Below, piece by piece: positions 6,447 to 14,704 of a DNA stretch of 27,074 nucleotides. Location: NCBI GenBank assembly GCA_964603915.1, contig CAZRWU010000023.1:1-27074 (forward strand). Direction: 5' to 3'. A model generated the notes under the pieces. The model saw only the letters and a program-made list of their open reading frames with translations. It did not search any database and was not told the DNA's origin. Position 1 is the stretch's first letter; every line of letters starts with the position of its first letter. The translations under genes and the position numbers were made by a program. The stretch is from REEP01 sp964603915 (GTDB taxonomy: Bacteria; Pseudomonadota; Alphaproteobacteria; Rhodospirillales; Defluviicoccaceae).

Positions 6447-7402
6447 TACTGAAGTACCCCTGCATAGGCGAGCGCGACGCCGCCCCAGGCTACGGACGAG
6501 CCGAGGGAGGCGGACGCGCCGGCGAAGGACGTGACGAGCGTGGTGGAGCGCCACATGCAGAACCGGCGGATGCCGCCCTGCGTGTAGTCGGCGCCGGTCG
6601 GGTCGGCGTCGGTGATGACCTCGAAGCCGGTCGGCGGCGTGATCGCCGCGGCGGTCTCGGCCCAGAGGAACAGCACGATCTCGCGCGGCCCGGTGAAACT
6701 CAGGCCCGGCAGCGACGCCGTTGCGCCCGTGCCCTCGGCGTCGTCCGCCACGAAGGCCACGTCCGTCCGCACGCCGCGCATGACGGCGACGATGTTGCCG
6801 ACGCCCCCCGGCCCGCCGGGTGCATGCGCCTCGTTCGCCCCCGCGGCGAAACCGGTGTAGAGCTTGCCGTTCTGGTCGCCGACGCGGAAAGCGCCCTGCT
6901 GCGTGTAGTTGACCCCGCCATGGGTCGGGACAGTGCTCGACCCGTATTCCACGGGCGGGTTGCGCCAGAGCCCGGCGATAAGGAGATCGCCCGAGCTGTT
7001 GACCATCGTGAAGCTCGGGCCCGACGACGTGTTGGTCTTCACGTCGATGACGCTCGGCCGCGCCATCGGCGGGATGGTGATCGGGTCGGAATAGGCGTCC
7101 GAGTTGCCCTCGGAATTCGTGCCGCGCACGCGCAGGCGCAGGAGCGTATTGCCGCTGACCTTCGTGTCGGCGACCGTCTTCGCGAACGTCGTGCTGGTCT
7201 GGCCGCTGATATCCGAGCCGTCGCGCTGCCAGTTGCGGGCGAGCTCGGGGGCCGGGTTGCCCGTCCATGTGCCGTCGCTGGTGGCGGTCAGGTCGCCGGC
7301 GATGTCGGTATCGCCGCTGATCGTCGGGGCGACGGTGTTGGCGGGGACGGTGAGCGGCGGGGCCACGTCGCCGCCCCCGAGCAGCATAAGCAGCGTCGTC
7401 AC
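6446..7402 (-). CDS. Tail-associated structural protein with N-terminal Ig-like domain
   Basis: A 318-residue protein. Residues about 10-105 form an Ig-like module (NWQRDGSDISGQTS, then LLRLRVRGTNSEG), typical of phage tail and capsid surface proteins. Residues about 110-318 form a beta-rich domain ending in a W/V-rich strand set. It has no enzyme motif and probably displays a ligand-binding surface on the fibre or baseplate. The GTG start at 7402 overlaps the upstream stop as GTGA. ATG at 7387 is an alternative, five codons in. It lies between fibre genes, which supports the role. Confidence 0.68.
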   Translation of the reverse strand: MTTLLMLLGGGDVAPPLTVPANTVAPTISGDTDIAGDLTATSDGTWTGNPAPELARNWQRDGSDISGQTSTTFAKTVADTKVSGNTLLRLRVRGTNSEGNSDAYSDPITIPPMARPSVIDVKTNTSSGPSFTMVNSSGDLLIAGLWRNPPVEYGSSTVPTHGGVNYTQQGAFRVGDQNGKLYTGFAAGANEAHAPGGPGGVGNIVAVMRGVRTDVAFVADDAEGTGATASLPGLSFTGPREIVLFLWAETAAAITPPTGFEVITDADPTGADYTQGGIRRFCMWRSTTLVTSFAGASASLGSSVAWGGVALAYAGVLQ

Positions 7403-8283
7403 GCGCCGTCCTCCGCCAGGCCGGCGATGCAATACGTCTCGTCCGCGACGGCGTTGTATAGGAAGGTGAACCAGCGGCTTTCGCCGTTCGGGATTTCCAC
7501 GCCCTCGCCGAAGCCGAACACGCGGTCGAAGGGGCTGTCGGCCTCCACCGTCCAGTCGTCGCCGCTGGCGATCACCAGCACCGCGCGCGGGCGGCCGTCG
7601 AGATTGGTGGGGCTGGTGAAGGTGATGTTGCTCGTGGCGGTGACGACGCCGAGCATGAACGCGGAGCCGTCGATGGCGACGTTTCCCGTGTCCGGCGTGA
7701 GCGCCACGAAGTCGTGCGCCCCCGCATTCGTTTCGGCGACCACGATCTTGACGCCGGCCGCGCCGCTGCGGACCTCGCCCTCGCTCGCGAAATCGACGCT
7801 CGTCCCCGCCGCATCCGCATAGGCCCCGAACTGCGCCGCCAAGCCGTCGTAGGTCGCGCCCCCGGCCGTCGCCACGTCGTCCAGCCAGTCGGTAAAGTCG
7901 CCCGCGCCGATGGCCTCCAGCGCGTCCAGGCCGTCCGCAGCGCCCGCGAGCGAGCGCCCGAAGGCGGTCAGGTCGGTCAGAGCCGCTGCACTGCTGCTGG
8001 TGTAGTAGGAGAGCTTGTTGGCGGCGGGGGTGAGCGCCTTTACCGCGTCGAGCGCCGCGCCAAACTCGATGCCCTCGATGGTCGCGCCGGTGAAGGTGAC
8101 CGTGCCGGTGAACGTCGGGCTCGCCAGCGGAGCAAGCAGCGCAAGGGCTTCGTCCAGACCGCTCACGCTCGACGTTGCGATCACGCCGGTCTGGTTCGCG
8201 CGGTCGAGCACATGGTCGAGGTTGGCGTCGTGCTCCTCGGCGGTGAGGGGCTCGCCTTTTTCGGATCGCTTGGTGAGCGCCAT
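7399..8283 (-). CDS. Tail fibre / tail appendage protein
   Basis: A 294-residue protein. The N-terminus (MALTKRSEKGEPLTAEEHDANLD) is a widespread start of phage fibre and appendage proteins (quoted here in parts: MALTKRSEKGEPLT then AEEHDANLD). It is followed by a fibre-like SPTFTGTVTF segment around residue 55. The middle is Ala-rich helical and the C-terminal 120 residues are beta-rich, ending in an RWFTFLYNAVADETY segment. It is probably part of the receptor-binding apparatus. It starts as TAATG with the Ig-like gene and ends as GTGA with the next, so this block is translated as a unit. Confidence 0.72.
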   Translation of the reverse strand: MALTKRSEKGEPLTAEEHDANLDHVLDRANQTGVIATSSVSGLDEALALLAPLASPTFTGTVTFTGATIEGIEFGAALDAVKALTPAANKLSYYTSSSAAALTDLTAFGRSLAGAADGLDALEAIGAGDFTDWLDDVATAGGATYDGLAAQFGAYADAAGTSVDFASEGEVRSGAAGVKIVVAETNAGAHDFVALTPDTGNVAIDGSAFMLGVVTATSNITFTSPTNLDGRPRAVLVIASGDDWTVEADSPFDRVFGFGEGVEIPNGESRWFTFLYNAVADETYCIAGLAEDGA

Positions 8284-8609
8284 TATTCGAACACTCCTGC
8301 CTCGAATACGCCCGCTTCGAAGACGAAGCTCTCCGGCGATACGGCTGTGGACGGTTCAAGCCGGGCGACGGCGACGGCGTAGCCACGGCCGTTGTCGATA
8401 TGCACCCGGCAATTCAGCAGCGGCATTTCCTCGGCCGGCGTGAATACCGCCCCCGTCTCGCCGCGAAGGATCAGCGTGTCGTTGCGCCACTGGTAGGTCG
8501 GCGAAACCCGCGGCTCGCCCGCCCACTCGACCAGGACGTTGATCGGCACGCCCGCAAGCGTCTGCGTCGCCGAAAGCTCGGCGCTGGTGATGACCGGCGG
8601 GCTGCTCAT
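8283..8609 (-). CDS. Small Ig-like tail protein with AGVFE repeats
   Basis: A 108-residue protein. The bulk is one Ig-like beta sandwich (SPTYQWRNDTLILRGETGA, then a CRVHIDNGRG strand) of the type found on phage tails. The last 14 residues are FVFE-AGVFE-AGVFE, a short repeat recurring at the ends of some fibre-linked phage proteins, where it may serve as a docking or trimer contact. It overlaps the fibre gene upstream as ATGA and the next gene as TAATG. There is no signal or membrane segment. A virion role is inferred from domain and neighbours. Confidence 0.68.
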   Translation of the reverse strand: MSSPPVITSAELSATQTLAGVPINVLVEWAGEPRVSPTYQWRNDTLILRGETGAVFTPAEEMPLLNCRVHIDNGRGYAVAVARLEPSTAVSPESFVFEAGVFEAGVFE

Positions 8610-9436
8610 TTCCAGTTGCCCGTCGCCGCGATCTCGACCGACCGCTCCGCGCTGCCGTCCGAGATCGCGGACAGGAAGCGCACGATCACCTGCGTGGTGG
8701 TGATTTCATTGACGCTAACGCCGATGCACCGGCCGGCGGGCGTCAGGCTGACACGCGGCGGGGCGATGAACGTCTGGCCGAAGTTGAAAGCTACGGTTTC
8801 CGAGCCATACCCAACTTCAAACAGGGTATTGGTCGCCGTGGTGAAGGACGCCCGGCGGCGAACGTCCATCCGCCCGTCGCCATACTTCCAGTAGAGCCCA
8901 TCGGTTACGGTCCCGCTTGCCACCAGCGTCGCCACAAGCTCCCAGGCGGTCCACCCGCCATCGTGCTTGGTCCGCGTCCACTGCCGCCCGCCGCCGCTCG
9001 TCTCGGCCTCGTAGAACGTCTGGAAAATGCGCGTCGAGCTGCGGCGCACGACCCCGACGATGCCGCGCAGATTGGCGGGAAGGTTCGAGACCGCGCCGAG
9101 GTTGCTGACCGCCCAGAAACCGCCGGTCACGAGATCGTTCGCGTCCGTCACAGTGACGGGGACCGCGTCGCCGAGCAGCCCGCCGGAGCCGACGATCAGC
9201 CCGCGCCCGGCGGTGAAGTCCGAGACGGTCTCGACCCTCTGCGCCACGTCGAGGTTGGTCCGCGCGTCCGTAGCCGAGGCCGCGCCGGTCCCGCCCGCGC
9301 TCACCGGACGGGCGGCGTTGGCGTCGGCCACCAAATCGTCTATGGTGGTATTGAACTGCGACGACGTGATGGTTTCATTCGGGGCCGCCTCCGTCCCAGG
9401 GACGCGCGACATTACTCCGCTGCCGTCTCTTGGCAT
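8606..9436 (-). CDS. Tail fibre protein
   Basis: A 276-residue fibre. The N-terminus MPRDGSGV...PNETITSSQFN is a known virion-attachment-type start in phages. A collar motif with PVSAGGTGAASATDAR follows at about 42-57. The middle (about 100-175) has a fibre repeat region with WTRTKHDGGWTAWE, common in side-tail fibres. The last 90 residues are a beta-rich tip that could bind the receptor. The start at 9436 is favoured over Met9 because GGAGA at 9443-9447 gives a 6-base spacing. It is the first gene of the host-recognition block and is flanked upstream by the antisense membrane gene. Confidence 0.82.
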   Translation of the reverse strand: MPRDGSGVMSRVPGTEAAPNETITSSQFNTTIDDLVADANAARPVSAGGTGAASATDARTNLDVAQRVETVSDFTAGRGLIVGSGGLLGDAVPVTVTDANDLVTGGFWAVSNLGAVSNLPANLRGIVGVVRRSSTRIFQTFYEAETSGGGRQWTRTKHDGGWTAWELVATLVASGTVTDGLYWKYGDGRMDVRRRASFTTATNTLFEVGYGSETVAFNFGQTFIAPPRVSLTPAGRCIGVSVNEITTTQVIVRFLSAISDGSAERSVEIAATGNWK

Positions 9437-9453
9437 TCGGCGTCTCCGTTCAG

Positions 9454-9687
9454 ATGGGGTGTGGTTTGGGCCGAGGCGACTACGCGATTGCGGCGTTCTT
9501 CGTCGGCTGGATCGTTCTTGTTCTGCGCTGGCCCGCGGCGGCAGGCGTCGCCTTCGCCGCCTTCATGGCCGTGGGCGCGGCATGGGCGACGGGCCTGCTA
9601 CTGTGGCGGCTGGCGAAAGGCATCTGGGGCCTGCGATACGAGGACGCCCGCAAGCCATGGGAGCCGTTCAAGCCGCCCGACTACTGA
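9454..9687 (+). CDS. Lone plus-strand two-helix membrane protein
   Basis: A 77-residue protein with two hydrophobic helices, about 11-27 (AIAAFFVGWIVLVL) and 30-52 (AAGVAFAAFMAVGAAWATGLLLW), and a charged, Pro-rich C-terminus. Third codon positions are strongly G/C, and the frame fills the only 244-base gap in the tail module, so it looks real. It runs against its neighbours: its start region faces the fibre gene, and its stop overlaps the ejection-protein stop by 7 bases. No ribosome binding site is obvious; TTG at 9430 is an alternative start. It resembles holins in topology, but a superinfection-exclusion or host-modulating membrane protein is equally possible. Confidence 0.55.
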   Translation: MGCGLGRGDYAIAAFFVGWIVLVLRWPAAAGVAFAAFMAVGAAWATGLLLWRLAKGIWGLRYEDARKPWEPFKPPDY

Positions 9688-11174
9688 GAGACGGCCTGCG
9701 CCCCCTCGGACATCATCAAGGCGTTCAGAACGCGCCTCTCCGCGTCGCTGAGGGCCTTCGGGCCGACCGGACCGCCGTTGCGAACCATGGCGGACAACTC
9801 GCGTATCTGCTTGTCCGTCAGGCGTTCGCCCAGCGCCTTCGCCACCCAGCCGACCGCGGACGGGGCCGCGAGAAGCGGGTTTGCCCCGAAGCCGACGCCC
9901 GCCGCAGCCCCGCCGCTGAGAAACATCGGCAGCGCGCCCGCGGTCGGAGAGAACCGGCCGATCTGGCGGAGCGTGTTCGTCGTCGCGTCGCCGCGGACAA
10001 TCGCCTCCATCGCCTCGATTTCGGCCGCCGAGTAGCCGCGCCGCTTCCGCGAATCGTCCAGAATGGCGCGAATGTTCTGCCGCATGGCGTTGATTTCGTT
10101 CCCGCCCGTGCCGCTCGTCGCCGCGCGGTTCTCGGCACGGTAAACCGCGTTGTCGATCTGCTCGGCCTTCTTGATCTTGCGCGTCGTCGCCCGGCCCGTG
10201 TGAAGCGCGTCCACCACATCTTGCACGCCGCTGCCCTGAACCTGCCCCGGCTGCAAATTGTCGAGATACGTGTCGATCTCGTCCTTCATCGCCTGCCCGA
10301 GCGCGCGCTCTCCGGCATCGGCGGAGCCGGCAACATCACGGCCGACCAGTCGCCGCCCCTGTTCGACCTGCAACAGCGTCGGCTGGTCCATTTCGCCAAG
10401 CCGCTCGGCGGTCCGCGTCGCGCGCGGGTGGAGATACTGATCAGCGTTCTCCGCCCGGAGGCGCGCATTGATGTTGTCCGTCAGGTCCTGGGTCGCCTGC
10501 GGGGTTAGCGTGGCCGTGCTGCTGTCCACTTTGTCATATGCGTTGCGCTGGATCGCGCGGAGATCGTCCATGCTCGGAACGGCCGGGCCGGGGCGGGCGG
10601 CGCGCGAGGCGGCGACCGTTCCGCCGCCCGCGAGCAGAGACGCGATCATCTGGATCGTCGGATCGTCCGTAACTTCGGCCGTGAGCCCGCCTGCGAGCCC
10701 GCTGGCGGCGTCTGCGGCCGTGTTGAGCGCGAGCCCGCCGAGCGACGCCAAGCCCGCCACGGGGGCAGCCACGGCCCCTGCGCCCACATCCTGCCCGACC
10801 CGGCGGACGACCCGCTGCGGCATGGTCTGCGGCGGCGTCTCGGAGATCGTCGGGGCGAGCACATCGCGCCAGTATTCCGAACTGCTGACGAGCGGGATTT
10901 CCATGCCACCGATGGTCGGGTTCTCCGCGAGCGGGATGCCTACCGCGTCGAGCCCGCGCCGGAGCATGTCGCCCGGAAGCCCGAGCATGAAGGCGATGCC
11001 TTCGTTCAGCCCGCTCGTGCCCTGCTCGACCATGGACGTAGCCGGCCCGGAGGGCGGCGGAGAGGCCGCAGGAGGCGGCGCGGCAGATGGCGGGGCCGCA
11101 TGCGTCATCTGCGTACGGGCGCGCTCCTGCGCTTGTCTGAGCCGCAGGAGACGGAGTCGCGCGTCGTCGGCCAT
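9681..11174 (-). CDS. Candidate DNA ejection / internal virion protein
   Basis: A 497-residue protein. A charged N-terminus and Pro/Ala linker (about 24-45) lead to an extended Ala/Gly-rich, moderately hydrophobic region (about 115-175). Helical segments with many Arg/Asp/Gln follow (190-370), then a second Gly/Ala-rich segment near 420-450. There is no signal peptide or enzyme motif. Large helical proteins with membrane-active Gly/Ala regions in third position after the tail hub match the P22 gp7/gp20/gp16 ejection set, which builds the envelope conduit. The start at MADDARL overlaps the upstream stop as TGATG; the Met five codons earlier is less likely. Confidence 0.6.
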   Translation of the reverse strand: MADDARLRLLRLRQAQERARTQMTHAAPPSAAPPPAASPPPSGPATSMVEQGTSGLNEGIAFMLGLPGDMLRRGLDAVGIPLAENPTIGGMEIPLVSSSEYWRDVLAPTISETPPQTMPQRVVRRVGQDVGAGAVAAPVAGLASLGGLALNTAADAASGLAGGLTAEVTDDPTIQMIASLLAGGGTVAASRAARPGPAVPSMDDLRAIQRNAYDKVDSSTATLTPQATQDLTDNINARLRAENADQYLHPRATRTAERLGEMDQPTLLQVEQGRRLVGRDVAGSADAGERALGQAMKDEIDTYLDNLQPGQVQGSGVQDVVDALHTGRATTRKIKKAEQIDNAVYRAENRAATSGTGGNEINAMRQNIRAILDDSRKRRGYSAAEIEAMEAIVRGDATTNTLRQIGRFSPTAGALPMFLSGGAAAGVGFGANPLLAAPSAVGWVAKALGERLTDKQIRELSAMVRNGGPVGPKALSDAERRVLNALMMSEGAQAVSQ

Positions 11175-12949
11175 CAGCGCAGGCCCCAATGCCGTTCGGC
11201 TTCCAGCATCTGCTCTTCAGACCACGTGGTCGGATCAGTCTGCGTCATCCAATCAGGCGCGGCAGCCGGAGCCTCTGGCGCAGCTTGCGCCGCCTTCTGG
11301 CGCATCCGCTCGACCCCGGCCGAAATGATGCCGCGAAGCTCGGCAAGCGCCGTCTGGAACTCGCCGACCGACTGCGCGCGGTTGATGCGACCCATGGCCT
11401 CGGTAGCGGCCCGACCCTCCGCCTCGGTGATCGCGCCGCCGCCCTTCAGGCTCTCGAACGCCTCGGTGAAAACACGGCCCCGAAGCTGATCAATCTTCAC
11501 GTTCAGGTCGGTCCCCGCCTGCGTCATCGGCGGCAGCCGCCCCTCGATCATGCCGGTGATGCCCTCAAGCGCAGGGTCGGCGATGATGCTGTCGATCAGC
11601 GCCATGGACTGTTCCGCCTTGGCGGTTGCCCCAGCAAGCCCAGCCGCCGCGCCGCCGACGCTCTCACCCTGCGCCGTACCGATTGCCCGCTCTCCGGCTT
11701 CGCCGCGCACATCCTTTTCGAGCACCGCCCCGGTCGTAACGCCGCCGGGACCGACCTGCGCAATCGACGTGCCGAGGTCCGCACTGCGCGTCGGCGGCAT
11801 CGGCTGCGCACCGCCGAGGTCGATCCAGTTGACCGTGCCATCCGAACCGATCTGATACGGCCGATACTCGCCCGTGTCCGGGTCACCGGCCCACTGAACG
11901 TTGCCGTAATATTTCGGCCCCTCGCGCGTGCCCGATGCGAACTTCTCACGGTCGAACGCCAGCCGGTCGCGGTCGAGCGCAAGGCTCTCCTGCTGATACG
12001 GCGTCATCGGCGTTCCCTGCGAGAGCGACTGCGCCAACAGCGCCTCCGCCACCGCCCGCTGCCCTTCCGGCAGGCGCGGGATAAGCTCGCCCAGCTCCAT
12101 CGCCATGCCGGGGTCGAAACCCGGCTGCTGATAGCCACCGCCGCCGCCCATGGTCGAGATGGACGCCGGGTCACGCGGCCCCCTGTAGCCCTCCCACGCG
12201 CCCGTCCCCTGCGTCTGGTAAATCCAGCGGCCGATGGCGTCCTGAACCTCCGGCGTCATGCGTTCCTCGCCGGTCAGCCCGAGCCCCTCCTTGGCCCCGC
12301 GCAGCGTCGTGCCGACGACCTGGTATGCGCCCATCGGCGTCGCCACCCTGCCGACCTGACCCTTGACCCACTGGCCGTATGCGCCGCCCGGATCGGAAAA
12401 CCGGATGGCGTCGTCCACGGTCATGTCGGTCAGCTTGAAGTCCTGGAACCGCCCGCCGGGCCGGTTGGAATAGCCGAACAGCGCGTTGTAGTCGCCGCCG
12501 CTCTCGCCCGCGAAGATGCCGGCGCGGATGCTGTCCCAGTCCGGATCGGCGCTCGGCAGCGCATAGCCCGCCGGGGCCGTGCCGGGGTCGCGTGGCGGCA
12601 TGGCACCTCCGCCGCTGCTCGACATGCCCGCGAGGCCCATGCCGCCGCCCCCGCCGAGCGCCGAGATGATCTCCTGCAACCGCCCGCCAGCCGCGTCCTG
12701 ATCGGCCTTCTCCTGCCCGGCAAGGCGGCGGTCCATCATGCGCGCGCCGAGGGCAGAGAGCACCTTGCCGACGCCATCGCCCCAGTTGTTCACCGGCTGC
12801 TGCATGGTCTGCGCCATCAGCAGGTTGGCGATCTCGCGCTTGCGCTTGAGTGCGTCATACGTCGGCGCGTCCGTGCCCTCGCCGAAGATGAAGCCGCCCG
12901 CGTTGCGAAGGCCGCCCATGAGGCCCTGTCCGGTCGGGAAGAACGTCAC
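11174..12949 (-). CDS. Internal virion protein with lytic transglycosylase-like domain
   Basis: A 591-residue protein. Residues about 140-250 resemble a lysozyme-fold transglycosylase: the probable catalytic Glu149 lies in IFAGESGGDYNALFGY, followed by TPMGAYQV and a helical MTPEVQDAIGRWIY segment. Such domains in ejected proteins open a local hole in peptidoglycan during entry. A Gly/Ser-rich linker (about 98-120) separates it from a helical N-terminus that starts FFPTGQGLMGGL. The C-terminal 340 residues are helical and Gln/Glu-rich. The GTG start at 12949 overlaps the upstream stop as GTGA; the longer frame to 13210 is shadow. It is the second of three candidate ejection proteins. Confidence 0.78.
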   Translation of the reverse strand: MTFFPTGQGLMGGLRNAGGFIFGEGTDAPTYDALKRKREIANLLMAQTMQQPVNNWGDGVGKVLSALGARMMDRRLAGQEKADQDAAGGRLQEIISALGGGGGMGLAGMSSSGGGAMPPRDPGTAPAGYALPSADPDWDSIRAGIFAGESGGDYNALFGYSNRPGGRFQDFKLTDMTVDDAIRFSDPGGAYGQWVKGQVGRVATPMGAYQVVGTTLRGAKEGLGLTGEERMTPEVQDAIGRWIYQTQGTGAWEGYRGPRDPASISTMGGGGGYQQPGFDPGMAMELGELIPRLPEGQRAVAEALLAQSLSQGTPMTPYQQESLALDRDRLAFDREKFASGTREGPKYYGNVQWAGDPDTGEYRPYQIGSDGTVNWIDLGGAQPMPPTRSADLGTSIAQVGPGGVTTGAVLEKDVRGEAGERAIGTAQGESVGGAAAGLAGATAKAEQSMALIDSIIADPALEGITGMIEGRLPPMTQAGTDLNVKIDQLRGRVFTEAFESLKGGGAITEAEGRAATEAMGRINRAQSVGEFQTALAELRGIISAGVERMRQKAAQAAPEAPAAAPDWMTQTDPTTWSEEQMLEAERHWGLR

Positions 12950-14349
12950 GCCGCGAGCCTCCCGTAATCGAGCATGGCGAACTCGCCGAACCACAGGACC
13001 GCATCCGCCGGCGCTTCGTCCGCCATATGCCCGCGGCCCGGCTCGCCCCAGACGTATTCCCACTCGTAGAGCGGCAGCCCGTTCGCCTCGCCCACGCGCC
13101 GCACGTCGCGCTTGAGCCGCCGGTCGGACGTCATGATCGCCGCCGAGCCGAGCGACGCCGCGCCGTTCAGGATCGACCCCCACGGGCTCTGGTTCTGGCT
13201 CGCCTGCCACTGGCCGAGCTGGTTCTGGTAGCCCTGATTGACAATGCCGGCGTAATCGACGGTCGGCATCTGCACGCCGCCCGCGTTCACGAAATTCGGC
13301 ATCTGTACCTGCCCTGTGCCGAGCAGCGCCGCGATTTCATTGATCGGCTGGTTGCGCTCCGCGAACTGCTCGTTCAGCCAATTCTGCCGCCGCGACTGAT
13401 CGTTGCCGAAGTCCTGCTGCGCCCACTGGTTGTTGAAGCTGGTCGCCGCGAGGTTCTGGCCGAACCGCTGCGCCTGCGCCGCGTTCTGCGCCTGCATGCG
13501 GGCAATGTCCGCCTGCTGCTGCCCGAGCTTGGACGTGTTCGCGAAACCGGCGCGGGTATATGCCTGATCGAAGCCCTGCTGCTGCGCGCTGTTCTGGAAC
13601 ATCGCCCGGTCGCGCTCCATGCCGACCATGCGCGACTGTTCCTCGCCGCCGGAAAGGATCGCGCCAAGCCGCGCGTCGTTCTCCTGCGTCGAAAAATCCC
13701 GCATGGCACGGTCCCAGGCTTCCGTGCCGCGGCCGATGCCCTGGTTGACGAGCTGCGTTTCCAGTCGCGTGCGCCCGGCTTCCAGAGACGGGTTCATGCG
13801 CTGCATCAGCGCATCTTCCACCCGCTGCCGGTCGGCCGAAAAGTCCGTGCCGTATGTCTTGGTGATCTCGCCGCGCCCGCCGAACTGCCGTTGCAGGTCG
13901 GGGTTGCTGATCTCCGATCCCGTCCGCACGCGCCCGCCGCGGGCAAAGCCGTTGCTCATCGTCTGGAAGCGCGGATCGTTGACCTTCGGCGCGCCTTTCA
14001 GCGTGAAGTTCTTCCCGAGCACGTCGCCGAGCTTGGCGGACTGGTCCCGCCCGAGCCGCGCAAGGTTGATCTCGGCTTGCTGGTTGATCCCGAGCAGCTT
14101 CTGCTGTTCCGGCGAGAGCGTCTGCGTCGCCGTGTAAGTCGGAAGCTCGTATGTGACGGGTTTTTTTGGGTTCGAACGATCAACCCACGTATACGAGCCC
14201 GTCTGGTCGTAGGACAAGCTCCCAAAAGGCGTGTTCTGGTTGACGTTGCCGAGCACCTGATTGGCAATAGCGGTGCTGACGTTCGTTCCGGTCTGCGCTG
14301 CCGCAGTCTTCTGCGGATCAGGCGGTTTCGGTGCGGAGCTTCCACGCAT
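12946..14349 (-). CDS. Candidate ejection protein with C-terminal S74-like chaperone segment
   Basis: A 467-residue protein. The N-terminus (SSAPKPPDPQKTAAAQTGTN) and a long Gln/Asn/Ala-rich helical middle (about 200-370) are typical of phage internal virion proteins. The last 62 residues, starting TSDRRLKRDV and containing GLPLYEWEYVW and HMADEAP, match the start of the peptidase S74 intramolecular chaperone. The Ser/Lys pair is spaced as in that family (S-D-R-R-L-K). The segment is much shorter than a full S74 domain. The start at 14349 overlaps the GNAT gene by 32 bases; the frame continues upstream to 14457 only as shadow. Confidence 0.68.
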   Translation of the reverse strand: MRGSSAPKPPDPQKTAAAQTGTNVSTAIANQVLGNVNQNTPFGSLSYDQTGSYTWVDRSNPKKPVTYELPTYTATQTLSPEQQKLLGINQQAEINLARLGRDQSAKLGDVLGKNFTLKGAPKVNDPRFQTMSNGFARGGRVRTGSEISNPDLQRQFGGRGEITKTYGTDFSADRQRVEDALMQRMNPSLEAGRTRLETQLVNQGIGRGTEAWDRAMRDFSTQENDARLGAILSGGEEQSRMVGMERDRAMFQNSAQQQGFDQAYTRAGFANTSKLGQQQADIARMQAQNAAQAQRFGQNLAATSFNNQWAQQDFGNDQSRRQNWLNEQFAERNQPINEIAALLGTGQVQMPNFVNAGGVQMPTVDYAGIVNQGYQNQLGQWQASQNQSPWGSILNGAASLGSAAIMTSDRRLKRDVRRVGEANGLPLYEWEYVWGEPGRGHMADEAPADAVLWFGEFAMLDYGRLAA

Positions 14350-14704
14350 GGAACGCCTCCTTCCTGAGAGTGCAGATCGTCCAGACGGGGGTCGGAAAGA
14401 CCTCGCCGCCGAAGAACCGGAACGTGCGTTGAACTGTCGGATTGTCGCTGCGGGCATAGACGAGGCCGCAGAAGCCGAACGGATATTCGAGGATTGTCGC
14501 GACGCGGGTTCGCGTCATCCAGCGCTTGTCGGTCGCAGCGACCGAGATTTCGATGCGGCCCTTTTCAGGGCTCCAGTCGTGGTAGACGACGCCGGCCTCC
14601 AGCCTGCCGTCCCGCAGGAAGCCGATGGCCGTGCACTCGCCGAAGTCGTGGCCGGGCGGAAGATGGGAGGCGACGAACTGGACGACCGGCTCGCCGTAGA
14701 TCAC
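14318..14704 (-). CDS. GNAT-family N-acetyltransferase
   Basis: A 128-residue protein of the phage GNAT type. Seen are a GFLRDGRLEAGVVYHD strand pair, IEISVAATDKRWMTRTRV at the acceptor/CoA core (about 55-72), YPFGFCGLVYARSDNPTVQR with the N-x-x-x-x-R helix (about 83-102), and a C-terminal GGEVF strand. GNATs move an acetyl group from acetyl-CoA to an amine. The substrate is unknown. The start is GTG at 14704, overlapping the hub-protein stop as GTGA; the longer frame to 14896 is shadow. It sits where P22 has its tail needle, between hub and ejection genes, so it could modify a virion protein, or it may be an accessory gene acting on the host. Confidence 0.75.
   Translation of the reverse strand: MIYGEPVVQFVASHLPPGHDFGECTAIGFLRDGRLEAGVVYHDWSPEKGRIEISVAATDKRWMTRTRVATILEYPFGFCGLVYARSDNPTVQRTFRFFGGEVFPTPVWTICTLRKEAFHAWKLRTETA

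Noticed and set aside
6447..7268. N-terminal extension of the tailspike frame
   Set aside because: It reads as Arg-rich sequence over the neighbouring gene, and the TAATG junction at 6446 gives a natural start.
11189..12967. 592-codon plus-strand frame opposite the transglycosylase-like protein
   Set aside because: The minus strand carries a clear domain and coupled start/stop junctions; the plus-strand product is low-complexity Arg/Ala/Leu.
12950..13210. N-terminal extension of the transglycosylase-like protein
   Set aside because: It overlies the S74-like end of the upstream gene and is low complexity; GTG at 12949 couples to the upstream stop.
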